This document shows positions 1 through 6,420 of a stretch of DNA of 13,541 bases, one piece after another. The first letter of the stretch is position 1; every line of letters begins with the position of its first letter. Source of the stretch: Oscillospiraceae bacterium (GTDB lineage Bacteria > Bacillota > Clostridia > Oscillospirales > Oscillospiraceae); the NCBI GenBank assembly GCA_017420125.1, contig JAFOJR010000193.1, positions 1 through 13,541 of the forward strand, given 5' to 3'. The translations under genes were made by a program, and so were the position numbers. The notes under the pieces were generated by a model, which did not search any database, was not told the DNA's origin, and worked only from the letters and a program-made list of their open reading frames with translations.

Positions 1-1
1 C

Positions 2-1858
2 GCGCCGGAAGCGGACAAAACAGCGGAAGGAACGCTGTATGTTCGGAACCGGTATACCGGCAAACTGGTAGACAGCGAGCCCATCGTGGGCGACGGGCGG
101 TCCGCCATTGCATGTGATGCAGATTCCGGGCAGCTGTATTTCACAACGAAAGCCGGCTATTTGTATCGCTGCGCTTTGTCCGCCGCCGGAGAAATCCAGT
201 CGCTGCAGTTTTGCGCGTATCAGGGCGAGAGCACCAGTACACCGGTGGTTTACAGCGGACGGGTTTACTTTGGCTTGGAAAACCAGGTGGTTGCCGCGGA
301 TGCAGACACGCTGCAGTCTGTCGATACGGCAGAGCTGCCGGGTCGTGTCCAGGGAGCACTGCTGCTCTCTGACTGTGCATGGGAAGAAACCGGAACGGTA
401 TTTCTGTATGCCACATACAACGCTGCGCCAGGCGGTTTGATGGTGTTGGAAGATGGGGAAGACGGACTGTGTGCACAATCTCTGTTTACCCCGGAAGAGG
501 CACAGCAGAATTACTGCATCTCCAGCCCCATTTGCGGCCCGGACGGCGTGATCTACTATGTCAATGACTCAGGCTATCTGTTTGCCATTGAGCGGACAGA
601 AGTGGAATACTGTCCCGTGACGTTCTCTTTATCTCCCGCGGAAGCGGCCTTGTCTTTGCGGGACGGGGAGGGGAACATAGTTTCTCCTTTGACACCCGGT
701 GAATATGATCTTCCTGCCGGCGTCTACCAGTGGAGCGCTTCTGCGGAAGGATATGTCACGAAAACAGGACGCATTCAGGTGACGGAAGAGGCCGCGCTGC
801 TTCATACGCCGCAAGTGGAGACGGTAACCCTGTCGCCAAAGGGCGGCGGAGAAGTGACGCCTGCGGTGATTACTGTATCCTTTGCTCTGTTTGGAGATAC
901 ACAGCACGATTCATCCATACAGCACAGCTACGGGAAGGACAAGGAGACGTTGCCCCAATGGATTCCCCTGCAGAGCAGAACGGTTTCCAAAGGAGATACG
1001 GCATATGAAGTTCTGATCTCTGCTTTGGATGAGGCGGGGCTGTCTTATGAAACCGGCCGGGCCGGCTATGTCAGCAGCATTAACGGGCTTTCGGAGCAGG
1101 ACAATGGTCCCCAGTCAGGCTGGATGTACCAGGTGAACGGGAAGATTCCCCAGATGAGCAGCAGCAGCTATGTGCTGAAAGAGGGGGACGAACTGATCTG
1201 GTTCTATACCGATGATTATCGGCTGGAAGATACGGTTCTGCCTTCTCCTGAGCCCACGCAGGATCCTTCTCCCACAACGCCTGTCCCCCCCGATGATCCC
1301 ACGGTTCCGTTTCCCTTTGTGGATGTGCCGGAAGATCATTGGGCAAGGCCATACATAGAAGAACTGGCACAAAACGGATTGGTCAAAGGCAAGGATGAAC
1401 ATCATTTTGCGCCGGCGGACACCCTGACCCGGGGCGAATTTGTCACTTTGCTGTATCGCGTGTCGGGGGCGAAAGCGGAAGAAACTGCCGTGCCGTTTTC
1501 CGATGTTCCGGCAGATGCCTGGTATGCAGACGCCGTTTCCTGGGCCGTGCAGGCAGGTGTGACCAAGGGGACTTCCAAAGATACATTTGCACCGAATTTG
1601 ACCATCGCCAGACAAGATATGATGCTGATGATCGTACGGTTTTTGGACCATATGACCATTTCCCTTCCGGAAAAGCTTCCGGCCGTTTCCTATGTGGATG
1701 AAGCAGAAATGCGGGAGGATGCAAAAGAGGCAATCTTCCGGTTGAGCCGGGCCGAAATCTGCAACGGAGTGGGGAACGGACGATTTGCACCAAAAGAAAC
1801 GGCTACCCGCGCAGAGGCGGCAAAGCTGCTTTGTCTGCTGCGGGATCTCATGAAATAG
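2..1858 (+). CDS. Surface protein: beta-propeller, PEGA-like, DUF4430 and three SLH domains (5' truncated)
   Basis: The frame is open from base 2 with no stop upstream, so the true start lies outside the window; the GTG at 86 has no ribosome binding site and is probably internal. Bases 2-610 encode propeller-like repeats of the PQQ/quinoprotein type, with recurring 'G.lYf / G.vYf' strands and short Asp/Gly loops. Bases 617-791 encode a PEGA-like beta sandwich (ydLpaGvYqwsasaeGYv). Bases about 869-1216 encode a DUF4430 (transcobalamin-beta-like) domain with the hallmark SGWMYQVNG, then YvLkeGDELIWFYT. A Pro/Thr linker (about 1238-1312) leads to three SLH repeats, with LTRGEF and ATRAEA in the first and third and the divergent IARQDM in the second; these bind secondary cell-wall polymer. 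The protein should sit on the cell surface. The next gene follows after 67 bases on the same strand. Domain calls come from motif reading; the ligand is unknown. Confidence 0.88.
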   Translation, partial: APEADKTAEGTLYVRNRYTGKLVDSEPIVGDGRSAIACDADSGQLYFTTKAGYLYRCALSAAGEIQSLQFCAYQGESTSTPVVYSGRVYFGLENQVVAADADTLQSVDTAELPGRVQGALLLSDCAWEETGTVFLYATYNAAPGGLMVLEDGEDGLCAQSLFTPEEAQQNYCISSPICGPDGVIYYVNDSGYLFAIERTEVEYCPVTFSLSPAEAALSLRDGEGNIVSPLTPGEYDLPAGVYQWSASAEGYVTKTGRIQVTEEAALLHTPQVETVTLSPKGGGEVTPAVITVSFALFGDTQHDSSIQHSYGKDKETLPQWIPLQSRTVSKGDTAYEVLISALDEAGLSYETGRAGYVSSINGLSEQDNGPQSGWMYQVNGKIPQMSSSSYVLKEGDELIWFYTDDYRLEDTVLPSPEPTQDPSPTTPVPPDDPTVPFPFVDVPEDHWARPYIEELAQNGLVKGKDEHHFAPADTLTRGEFVTLLYRVSGAKAEETAVPFSDVPADAWYADAVSWAVQAGVTKGTSKDTFAPNLTIARQDMMLMIVRFLDHMTISLPEKLPAVSYVDEAEMREDAKEAIFRLSRAEICNGVGNGRFAPKETATRAEAAKLLCLLRDLMK

Positions 1859-1908
1859 AAAAGGGGCAACCGGTGCTGCGCCAAGGCACGGCAGATAAAA
1901 ACAGCGAA

Positions 1909-1914
1909 AAGGAG
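1909..1914 (+). promoter_or_regulatory. Ribosome binding site deciding the start at 1926
   Basis: AAGGAG lies 11 bases before the ATG at 1926 but only 2 bases before the in-frame ATG at 1917, which is too close for initiation. A second purine run (GGAAGG, 1919-1924) lies just before 1926. The ATG at 1926 also gives a clean signal peptide starting MKTRIG, so 1926 is preferred. Confidence 0.6.
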
Positions 1915-1925
1915 AGATGGAAGGC

Positions 1926-3545
1926 ATGAAAACACGAATCGGCACATTGCTTTTAAGCCTCATACTTTTGTTTGCCGCTTTGCCCCCGGCGCAGGGCACT
2001 GCCCCGGCGCAGGCCAAGGATCAAGCAGCCGCTGCCTGCCTGCAGCTCCACTCCGACCCCGGATATGGGACAGAGTGGAGCCTGCTGGGGCTGCTGCGGG
2101 GAGAAACTTCTTTGCCGGATGGCTATTTGAATCAATATCGCGCGCATCTGATTCAGACGCTTCAGGAAAAGGGAGGCATTTTACACGCCCGGAAATATAC
2201 CGAGTATGCCCGTGTGGTGCTGGCCGTCACAGCGGCAGGACAGGATGCGCGCAATTGGAACCAGTATGCCCTTCTTGCGCCCCTCGGGGAAAGAGAGATG
2301 GTATTGAGACAAGGTGTCAATGGGGCAATTTTTGCGCTGCTGGCATTGGATTGCGGCGCGTATCCCATGCCGGCAGCCAAAAAAGGGCAGGCACAGGCCA
2401 CAAGAGGCGACTATATCCGCGCCGTTTTGGCCGCCCGGACAAAAGACGGCGGCTTTGCGCTGATGGGAGAGACGGCAGACCCGGATGTTACCGCGATGGC
2501 GCTGACGGCGCTTGCTCCCTATCGGGAGGTTGTCCCGGGTGTTTCCGAAGCAGTGGAGAAAGGACTTGCCTGCCTGTCCCGTTTGCAGAATGCGGACGGG
2601 AGCTTTTCCAGCGCGGTTGCCGCGGACGGGTCTGTGACGGGTGCCAAAATTCCCAACTGTGAAAGTACGGCGCAGGTGCTGACGGCGCTGTGCACGCTGG
2701 GGGTCTCCTGCAGGGATCCCCGCTTTGTGAAGGGCGGCAAAACAGCGGCGGACGCCCTTTGCGGTTTTCAGCAGCCGGACGGCAGTTTCGCGCATCAGGC
2801 AGGCGGCGGCACAGATGAATTTGCCACAGAGCAGGCGCTGTATGCGCTGGTGGCGCTGTGGCGGGCAGAGCAGGGGAAATCTGCGCTTTACGATATGACG
2901 GATGTGTTTTCCGGCGGCGGCCGGCAGGGGCTTCCGGGAAAGCGGGCGGAGATTACCCCCCGGACGGCCGCGTGGCAGGGAAAGACGTTTCCGGATGTGG
3001 AAAACCATCCTGCGCGCGCCGCCATTGAACGCCTGGCGGCTTACGGTGTGTTGAACGGGAAAAGCAGCACAAGATTCGACCCGGATGCAACCATGACCCG
3101 GGCGGAATTTTCCACTGCGGTGGTACGTGCCCTGGGGCTGAAGCCGCAGGAGAACAGCCGTTTTGAAGATGTGGTTCCCAATTCCTGGTACAGCGGGTTT
3201 GTGGGAACGGCGTTTGCCTATGGCATTACGAAGGGAACTTCTAGCAGACGGTTTACCCCCAATGGAATCATCACAAGAGAAGAAGCTGCGGTCATGATCC
3301 GACGGACGGCGACACTATGTGGAATGGATTTATCGGCGGGAGAAGCCCGGCAGGCGGAAATTTTAGGGGGATATACCGACGGCGCGTCGGTTTCCGCCTG
3401 GGCCAGAGAGTCTGTGGCCATCTGCTGCGCACTTGGCTGGATGCCGGAGGAAAACGGGAAGCTGCAGCCGCAAAAACCGATCCTGCGCAGTGAAATAGCG
3501 GAAATTTTATCCAATTTGCTTTGGGAAGCAGAATTGCTGGTCTAA
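1926..3545 (+). CDS. Secreted alpha/alpha-toroid (prenyltransferase/transcobalamin-alpha-like) protein with SLH anchor
   Basis: The protein has 539 residues. Residues 1-30 are a signal peptide (basic MKTR, hydrophobic core, cut probably after an Ala near 28-30). Residues about 45-318 form an alpha/alpha-toroid like squalene cyclase, prenyltransferase-beta and transcobalamin-alpha domains: helical pairs and QW-like repeats DGGFA (174-178), DGSFSS (224-229) and DGSFAH (285-290), each followed by a helix such as 'TAMALTAL' or 'TAQVLTAL'. The cyclase DxDD motif is absent (it reads DPDVTA at 185-190), so terpene cyclisation is unlikely and ligand binding more likely. Residues about 354-536 are three SLH repeats (TRAEF, TREEA, and a weak LRSEI in the third). 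The next gene starts 18 bases downstream, so co-transcription is likely. Fold and surface anchoring are well supported; the ligand (a corrinoid or another molecule) is inference. Confidence 0.9.
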   Translation: MKTRIGTLLLSLILLFAALPPAQGTAPAQAKDQAAAACLQLHSDPGYGTEWSLLGLLRGETSLPDGYLNQYRAHLIQTLQEKGGILHARKYTEYARVVLAVTAAGQDARNWNQYALLAPLGEREMVLRQGVNGAIFALLALDCGAYPMPAAKKGQAQATRGDYIRAVLAARTKDGGFALMGETADPDVTAMALTALAPYREVVPGVSEAVEKGLACLSRLQNADGSFSSAVAADGSVTGAKIPNCESTAQVLTALCTLGVSCRDPRFVKGGKTAADALCGFQQPDGSFAHQAGGGTDEFATEQALYALVALWRAEQGKSALYDMTDVFSGGGRQGLPGKRAEITPRTAAWQGKTFPDVENHPARAAIERLAAYGVLNGKSSTRFDPDATMTRAEFSTAVVRALGLKPQENSRFEDVVPNSWYSGFVGTAFAYGITKGTSSRRFTPNGIITREEAAVMIRRTATLCGMDLSAGEARQAEILGGYTDGASVSAWARESVAICCALGWMPEENGKLQPQKPILRSEIAEILSNLLWEAELLV

Positions 3546-3563
3546 CAGCGGAAGGGAATCAAC

Positions 3564-4523
3564 ATGAAGAAAGTCAGGTATCAGTGGATTTTAGCGGCGG
3601 TGTTGTGCGCTGCCGCCGTCGCAGTTTCGCTTTTTGGCCATCCGAACACGATTCCGCCAGCGGAAGAAAATACCGGCCAGCCCGCTGCGGCACAGACGGC
3701 AGAGACAGGCAAACCGGAAATACCCTCTGCTGCGCCTGCGGAAGCGACGCCATCTGCGCCTTTGGAAGAGGCATCGGCGGAACCGTCGGCAGAACCGTCG
3801 GCATCAGCGTCGGCAAAGCCGTCGGCAGAACCGTCGGCAGCAGCGTCAGCGGAGCCGTCAGAAAAGCCGGCAGCAAAGCCGTCGGCGGAGCCGTCCGAAG
3901 CGAAACCGTCCGCCAAATCGGAAGTGCAGCCGGCAAAGAAAGCTGCCGCCGCTGGTGCGAAAAAAACGGCGCCCCCCGTTTCAGGGAAAAAAGGAACGGC
4001 ATCTCCCGCTCCATCGAAAGCGCCTGTGAAGCCGGCCGCCCCGTCTCCTGCTCCCAAGCCTGCGGCCTCTCCCGTGCCCACGGCGGCGGCCACAGAAGAG
4101 CCCAAAACCGCTGTCTGCACGCTTTCCATCCGCTGCGGCACGCTTGCAGCCAAGCGGGGAGAGCTTGCGCCGGAAATTGCAGAGCTTGTGCCGGCGGACG
4201 GCGTGCTGCTGCAGTCTGTATCCGTTGAGATGCAGGAGGGAGAAACCGCGTTTTCCATTTTGCAGCGTGTTACAAGAGAAAAGAAAATTCATCTGGAATT
4301 TCAGAAAACGCCCGGGACCGGGGCGGCTTATGTAGAGGGCATTGGAAATCTTTATGAATTTGACGGCGGCCCGCTTTCCGGCTGGCTGTATCGGGTCAAC
4401 GGTGTTTTTTATCCGGAAAGCGCGTCAGATCACACGTTATCTCCGGGAGATCGGGTGGAATGGATTTATACCTGCGATCTGGGACGTGATGTGGGCGCAC
4501 CGGCGCTGGACGAAAACAGCTAG
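3564..4523 (+). CDS. Exported stalk protein with C-terminal DUF4430 (transcobalamin-beta-like) domain
   Basis: The protein has 319 residues. The start has GGAAGGGA at 3550-3557, 6 bases upstream. Residues 5-25 are a signal peptide or signal anchor (basic MKKVR, then an Ala/Val/Leu core); the Cys at 15 lacks a lipobox, so it is probably not a lipoprotein. Residues about 31-180 are a disordered Ala/Pro/Ser/Lys/Glu stalk with tetrapeptide repeats (AEPS, AKPS), long enough to cross the wall. Residues about 215-304 are DUF4430: an ETAFSILQRV helix, then LSGWLYRVNG (271-280) and LSPGDRVEWIYT (292-303). Unlike the two upstream proteins it has no SLH repeats. It is the third gene of the cluster, and its TAG stop shares bases with the convergent regulator's stop. 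A beta-domain partner for the upstream toroid protein is inferred. Confidence 0.88.
   Translation: MKKVRYQWILAAVLCAAAVAVSLFGHPNTIPPAEENTGQPAAAQTAETGKPEIPSAAPAEATPSAPLEEASAEPSAEPSASASAKPSAEPSAAASAEPSEKPAAKPSAEPSEAKPSAKSEVQPAKKAAAAGAKKTAPPVSGKKGTASPAPSKAPVKPAAPSPAPKPAASPVPTAAATEEPKTAVCTLSIRCGTLAAKRGELAPEIAELVPADGVLLQSVSVEMQEGETAFSILQRVTREKKIHLEFQKTPGTGAAYVEGIGNLYEFDGGPLSGWLYRVNGVFYPESASDHTLSPGDRVEWIYTCDLGRDVGAPALDENS
3771..3898 (+). repeat. Imperfect 12-bp tandem repeat coding for tetrapeptides
   Basis: The DNA cycles through units such as GCAGAACCGTCG and GCAAAGCCGTCG, encoding A-E-P-S, A-K-P-S and A-S-A-S. The period is a multiple of three, so gain or loss of units would lengthen or shorten the stalk without a frameshift. 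The same composition keeps the other frames and the opposite strand open here; those are not genes. Confidence 0.8.
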
Positions 4524-5272
4524 CGCGCAGTTTGAAAGGCTTTTGTCTGCCACAAATCCTTTTGCGCCTGCTGGAAGCAGTAATTTTGATAAAGCTGCCG
4601 CAGTGCGGTTTTTTCCCGGGCCCGGAAAGGGACAAGAGAACCGTCCTGCAGCAGGAAGTTGTTGCCCTCTATGGTCTTGACATAGCGAAGGTGAACCAGG
4701 TAACTGCGGTGGCATCGCAGAAAATCCGGCTTTGGCAGGCGCCGGGCAAGCATGTCCAGGGGCAGGTATGTCTGATATGTCCGCTGTTTCAAATGGAGGG
4801 TGGTCAGGTTTTTCTGCACCTCGGCATATTGAATGGACAAAACAGGCACTTTTACCGTGATTCGGTTGCTGCAGATTTCGATGGACCGGGTATATGCCTG
4901 GACGTGCGGCATACATCGATTCAGCAGCTGCTCCAAATGTGGATAGAGAATCGGTTTCAGCAGATAGCCGGCGGCCCAGGTTTCAAAACACAGATGGGCG
5001 TCGTCTGCGGTGGAAAGAAGAAAAATGAGTTCCGGCGGCAGCTTCGGCTGCCGCCTTTGCAAAAGGTTTGCTGCGGAGCAGCTGGCTGCAAAGCGGTCCG
5101 GACAGTGGGCCAGCAAAACAAAATGAAACAAATGCCGGGTTTGCAGCAGGGCGTCTATTGTTGGGAAGTAAAAAATGGAAGCTTCTGCAGCATATGCCCT
5201 GCAGTATGTCTGCAGCATACGGGCCAGAGAGCGGGCAAATGCCCGATCGGGGTCGCAAATGGCAAAGTTCAT
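4520..5272 (-). CDS. LytTR-family response regulator with a degenerate receiver
   Basis: The protein has 250 residues. The start at 5272 is chosen because AAAAGGAG sits 9 bases upstream on the minus strand and the product begins MNFAICDPD, the first strand of a receiver; an upstream in-frame ATG would add 31 residues unlike a receiver. Residues 1-120 form the receiver: acidic pocket D8/D10, a Ser/Thr switch (LLST, 85-88) and the conserved Lys (YLLKPI, K106). The phospho-acceptor Asp is missing: strand 3 reads FVLLAHCP (51-58) where FDLVLLDxxMP is usual. Residues about 130-230 form a LytTR DNA-binding domain (FLRCHRSYLVHLRYV, then LQDGSLVPFRARE). No sensor kinase is adjacent. It diverges from the lipoprotein gene and may regulate it, without classical phosphorylation. 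The gene is convergent with the DUF4430 gene and overlaps it by 4 bases. Confidence 0.9.
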   Translation of the reverse strand: MNFAICDPDRAFARSLARMLQTYCRAYAAEASIFYFPTIDALLQTRHLFHFVLLAHCPDRFAASCSAANLLQRRQPKLPPELIFLLSTADDAHLCFETWAAGYLLKPILYPHLEQLLNRCMPHVQAYTRSIEICSNRITVKVPVLSIQYAEVQKNLTTLHLKQRTYQTYLPLDMLARRLPKPDFLRCHRSYLVHLRYVKTIEGNNFLLQDGSLVPFRAREKTALRQLYQNYCFQQAQKDLWQTKAFQTAR

Positions 5273-5378
5273 GGAAAACGGCTCCTTTTGTATGACGAAT
5301 TGATCCGTCTCCCATTTTAAAAGGCGCACGCTGAAAAACAGCGGGAGATTTGACGTTTGCATCAAAAAACTGTATTTT

Positions 5379-5397
5379 AAATCAAGTTACTTGATTT
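5379..5397. promoter_or_regulatory. Perfect 9-bp-arm palindrome, candidate operator 1
   Basis: AAATCAAGT, one central T, then ACTTGATTT: a perfect inverted repeat in the regulator-lipoprotein intergenic region. Its right arm contains the TTGATT used as the -35 box of the candidate lipoprotein promoter, a typical repressor position. Classical LytTR sites are direct repeats, so the binding protein need not be the adjacent regulator. Confidence 0.5.
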
Positions 5398-5419
5398 TGC
5401 GTTTCAGAATGCGTACACT
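5391..5419 (+). promoter_or_regulatory. Candidate sigma-A promoter of the lipoprotein gene
   Basis: TTGATT (5391-5396), a 17-bp spacer, then TACACT (5414-5419). Each box matches 4 of 6 consensus bases and the spacer is ideal. Transcription would begin near 5426, about 105 bases before the start codon, and would run through the second palindrome. Confidence 0.45.
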
Positions 5420-5431
5420 GACATCGCGATG

Positions 5432-5451
5432 AATCAAAAGCTTTTTTGATT
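5432..5451. promoter_or_regulatory. Palindrome with AATCAA/TTGATT arms, candidate operator 2
   Basis: AATCAAAA, GCTT, TTTTGATT: perfect 8-bp arms around 4 bases. It shares AATCAA...TTGATT with the palindrome at 5379-5397; the centres lie about 53 bp apart, close to five helical turns. It falls just downstream of the expected start site. The arms are AT-only apart from one C-G pair, so a terminator is unlikely. Confidence 0.4.
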
Positions 5452-5532
5452 TGCCGTCCTTTGTTGGTGATGACCCCATACACAGAAGCGAAACAAAAAA
5501 ATCATTCTGACGAAAGAAAAGGAGTAAAAAGA

Positions 5533-6084
5533 ATGAAACAGTTTGCTGTATTGATGGCGGCGGGTATTATGATCTTCTCTTTGACTGCCTGCGGAGGCAA
5601 CATGACGCCCCCTGCGCCTGCTTCGGATGCGCCGACCATGTCTGACCTGCCTTCCGGCACACCTGATTCGACCAAGATGCCAGTGGAATCCGATGTGCCT
5701 GCAAACACCGGCACAGGAGCTGCGACCGGCAATCAGATTCTGGACACTGTTTTGTCGGAGAAGCTGGGCACAGGCTATTTGGCCCGGGAAGAAGGGCAGA
5801 CGCTGTTGATCGCAGAGACGGCAGATCAGTCCAAAGCCGTTGTTTTGTCCATTCGCGGGGAAGAAAAGACGCTTTTGTTCGGAACCTGCACCCAAAGGGA
5901 GGACGGCACGGTGACGGTGACAGATGATGCAACAGGGGAAGCCTTTACGGCTGTGTTCAGCCAGGACGAATCCGGGAATATCGTGATCGCCATGGAAGAC
6001 GGAACCAGGCTGACAGCAGAGAGCCTGGAAGCAGAAAATATCACAGGTGCGCTGCAGGAGCTGGCGATTGATTTGATTCAGTAA
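5533..6084 (+). CDS. Small lipoprotein of unknown function
   Basis: The protein has 183 residues. AAGGAG at 5519-5524 lies 8 bases before the ATG at 5533; upstream in-frame starts add residues that do not look like a signal peptide. Residues 1-19 form a lipoprotein signal peptide with lipobox L17-T-A-C20, so the mature protein is lipidated at Cys20 and held on the outer face of the membrane. Residues 21-60 are a flexible Pro/Ser/Thr/Asp linker. Residues about 65-180 are a small acidic domain of alternating strands (e.g. GTVTVTDDATGEAFTAVF) that I do not recognise. It diverges from the LytTR regulator, shares the palindrome-bearing intergenic region with it, and is followed by a hairpin terminator, so it is probably monocistronic. 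Confidence 0.85.
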   Translation: MKQFAVLMAAGIMIFSLTACGGNMTPPAPASDAPTMSDLPSGTPDSTKMPVESDVPANTGTGAATGNQILDTVLSEKLGTGYLAREEGQTLLIAETADQSKAVVLSIRGEEKTLLFGTCTQREDGTVTVTDDATGEAFTAVFSQDESGNIVIAMEDGTRLTAESLEAENITGALQELAIDLIQ

Positions 6085-6142
6085 AACAGGCAGCAGGGGC
6101 GCATCACAACGAAATGAAAAAAGGAAACGAAAATACGGTATC

Positions 6143-6185
6143 AAAACCGGCAGACGCTCGGCCAGTTCGAACGTCTGCCGGTTTT
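6143..6185 (+). terminator. Hairpin terminator after the lipoprotein gene
   Basis: A perfect 14-bp stem, AAAACCGGCAGACG (6143-6156) with CGTCTGCCGGTTTT (6172-6185), closes a 15-base loop 58 bases after the stop codon. The T-tract is part of the stem and only weakly continued (GGCTTTC), so efficiency may be moderate. Confidence 0.7.
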
Positions 6186-6228
6186 GGCTTTCTGCCTGCT
6201 TCCGAAAAAGACAGGAGGGCAATGATAC

Positions 6229-6257
6229 TTGACATTTTAAAACCAAAGAGATATGTT
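6229..6257 (+). promoter_or_regulatory. Candidate sigma-A promoter of the ABC exporter leader
   Basis: A perfect TTGACA (6229-6234), a 17-bp spacer, then TATGTT (6252-6257). It is the best promoter match found in the window. Transcription would start near 6264, giving a leader of about 255 bases before the exporter ATG. ATATGT (6251-6256) and ACATAT (6272-6277) form an inverted repeat over the -10 box and expected start, a possible repressor site. Confidence 0.6.
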
Positions 6258-6308
6258 TTATTTGTTGTCTGACATATTTACCATCGACAAAAACCGTGGG
6301 GCTGCAGG

Positions 6309-6420
6309 ATGTTTCTGCAGGTGGCATGATGTGGACATAAATGCGAAGACGGCAAAAGGGACCCGGGCGCCCGGACAGCAGATGATGCAGGCTGTCAACC
6401 GCCGGACGGCGTGCCGATAG
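6309..6420 (+). other. Chain of four tiny, abutting or overlapping leader ORFs
   Basis: Four ORFs run head to tail: 6309-6329 (MFLQVA, preceded by GGGG 7 bases upstream), 6326-6340 (MMWT, overlapping the previous stop as ATGA), 6341-6385 (MRRRQKGPGRPDSR, starting directly after the previous TAA), and 6382-6420 (MMQAVNRRTACR, again overlapping through ATGA). The last one runs through the 5' arm of the terminator stem and stops just before the 3' arm, so a ribosome on it would block the hairpin. Ribosome binding sites are weak apart from the first. The arrangement suggests leader peptides with translational coupling, but each ORF is short enough to occur by chance. Confidence 0.35.

Noticed and set aside
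1115..2017. 300-codon minus-strand frame over the SLH region and the following gene start
   Set aside because: It is antisense to strongly supported SLH coding sequence and has no recognisable product or ribosome binding site.
1926..2880. Terpene or squalene cyclase enzyme
   Set aside because: The toroid repeats fit, but the catalytic DxDD motif is absent (DPDVTA) and the protein is secreted with SLH repeats, so a binding role is more plausible.
3521..4258. Long open frames on both strands within the DUF4430 stalk gene
   Set aside because: They result from the 12-bp repeat and GC-rich Ala/Pro/Ser codons; their products are low-complexity and lack starts with ribosome binding sites.
4532..5320. 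Long plus-strand open frame (262 codons) opposite the LytTR regulator
   Set aside because: It has no ribosome binding site and no recognisable domains, and it mirrors the codons of a clear LytTR protein on the other strand.
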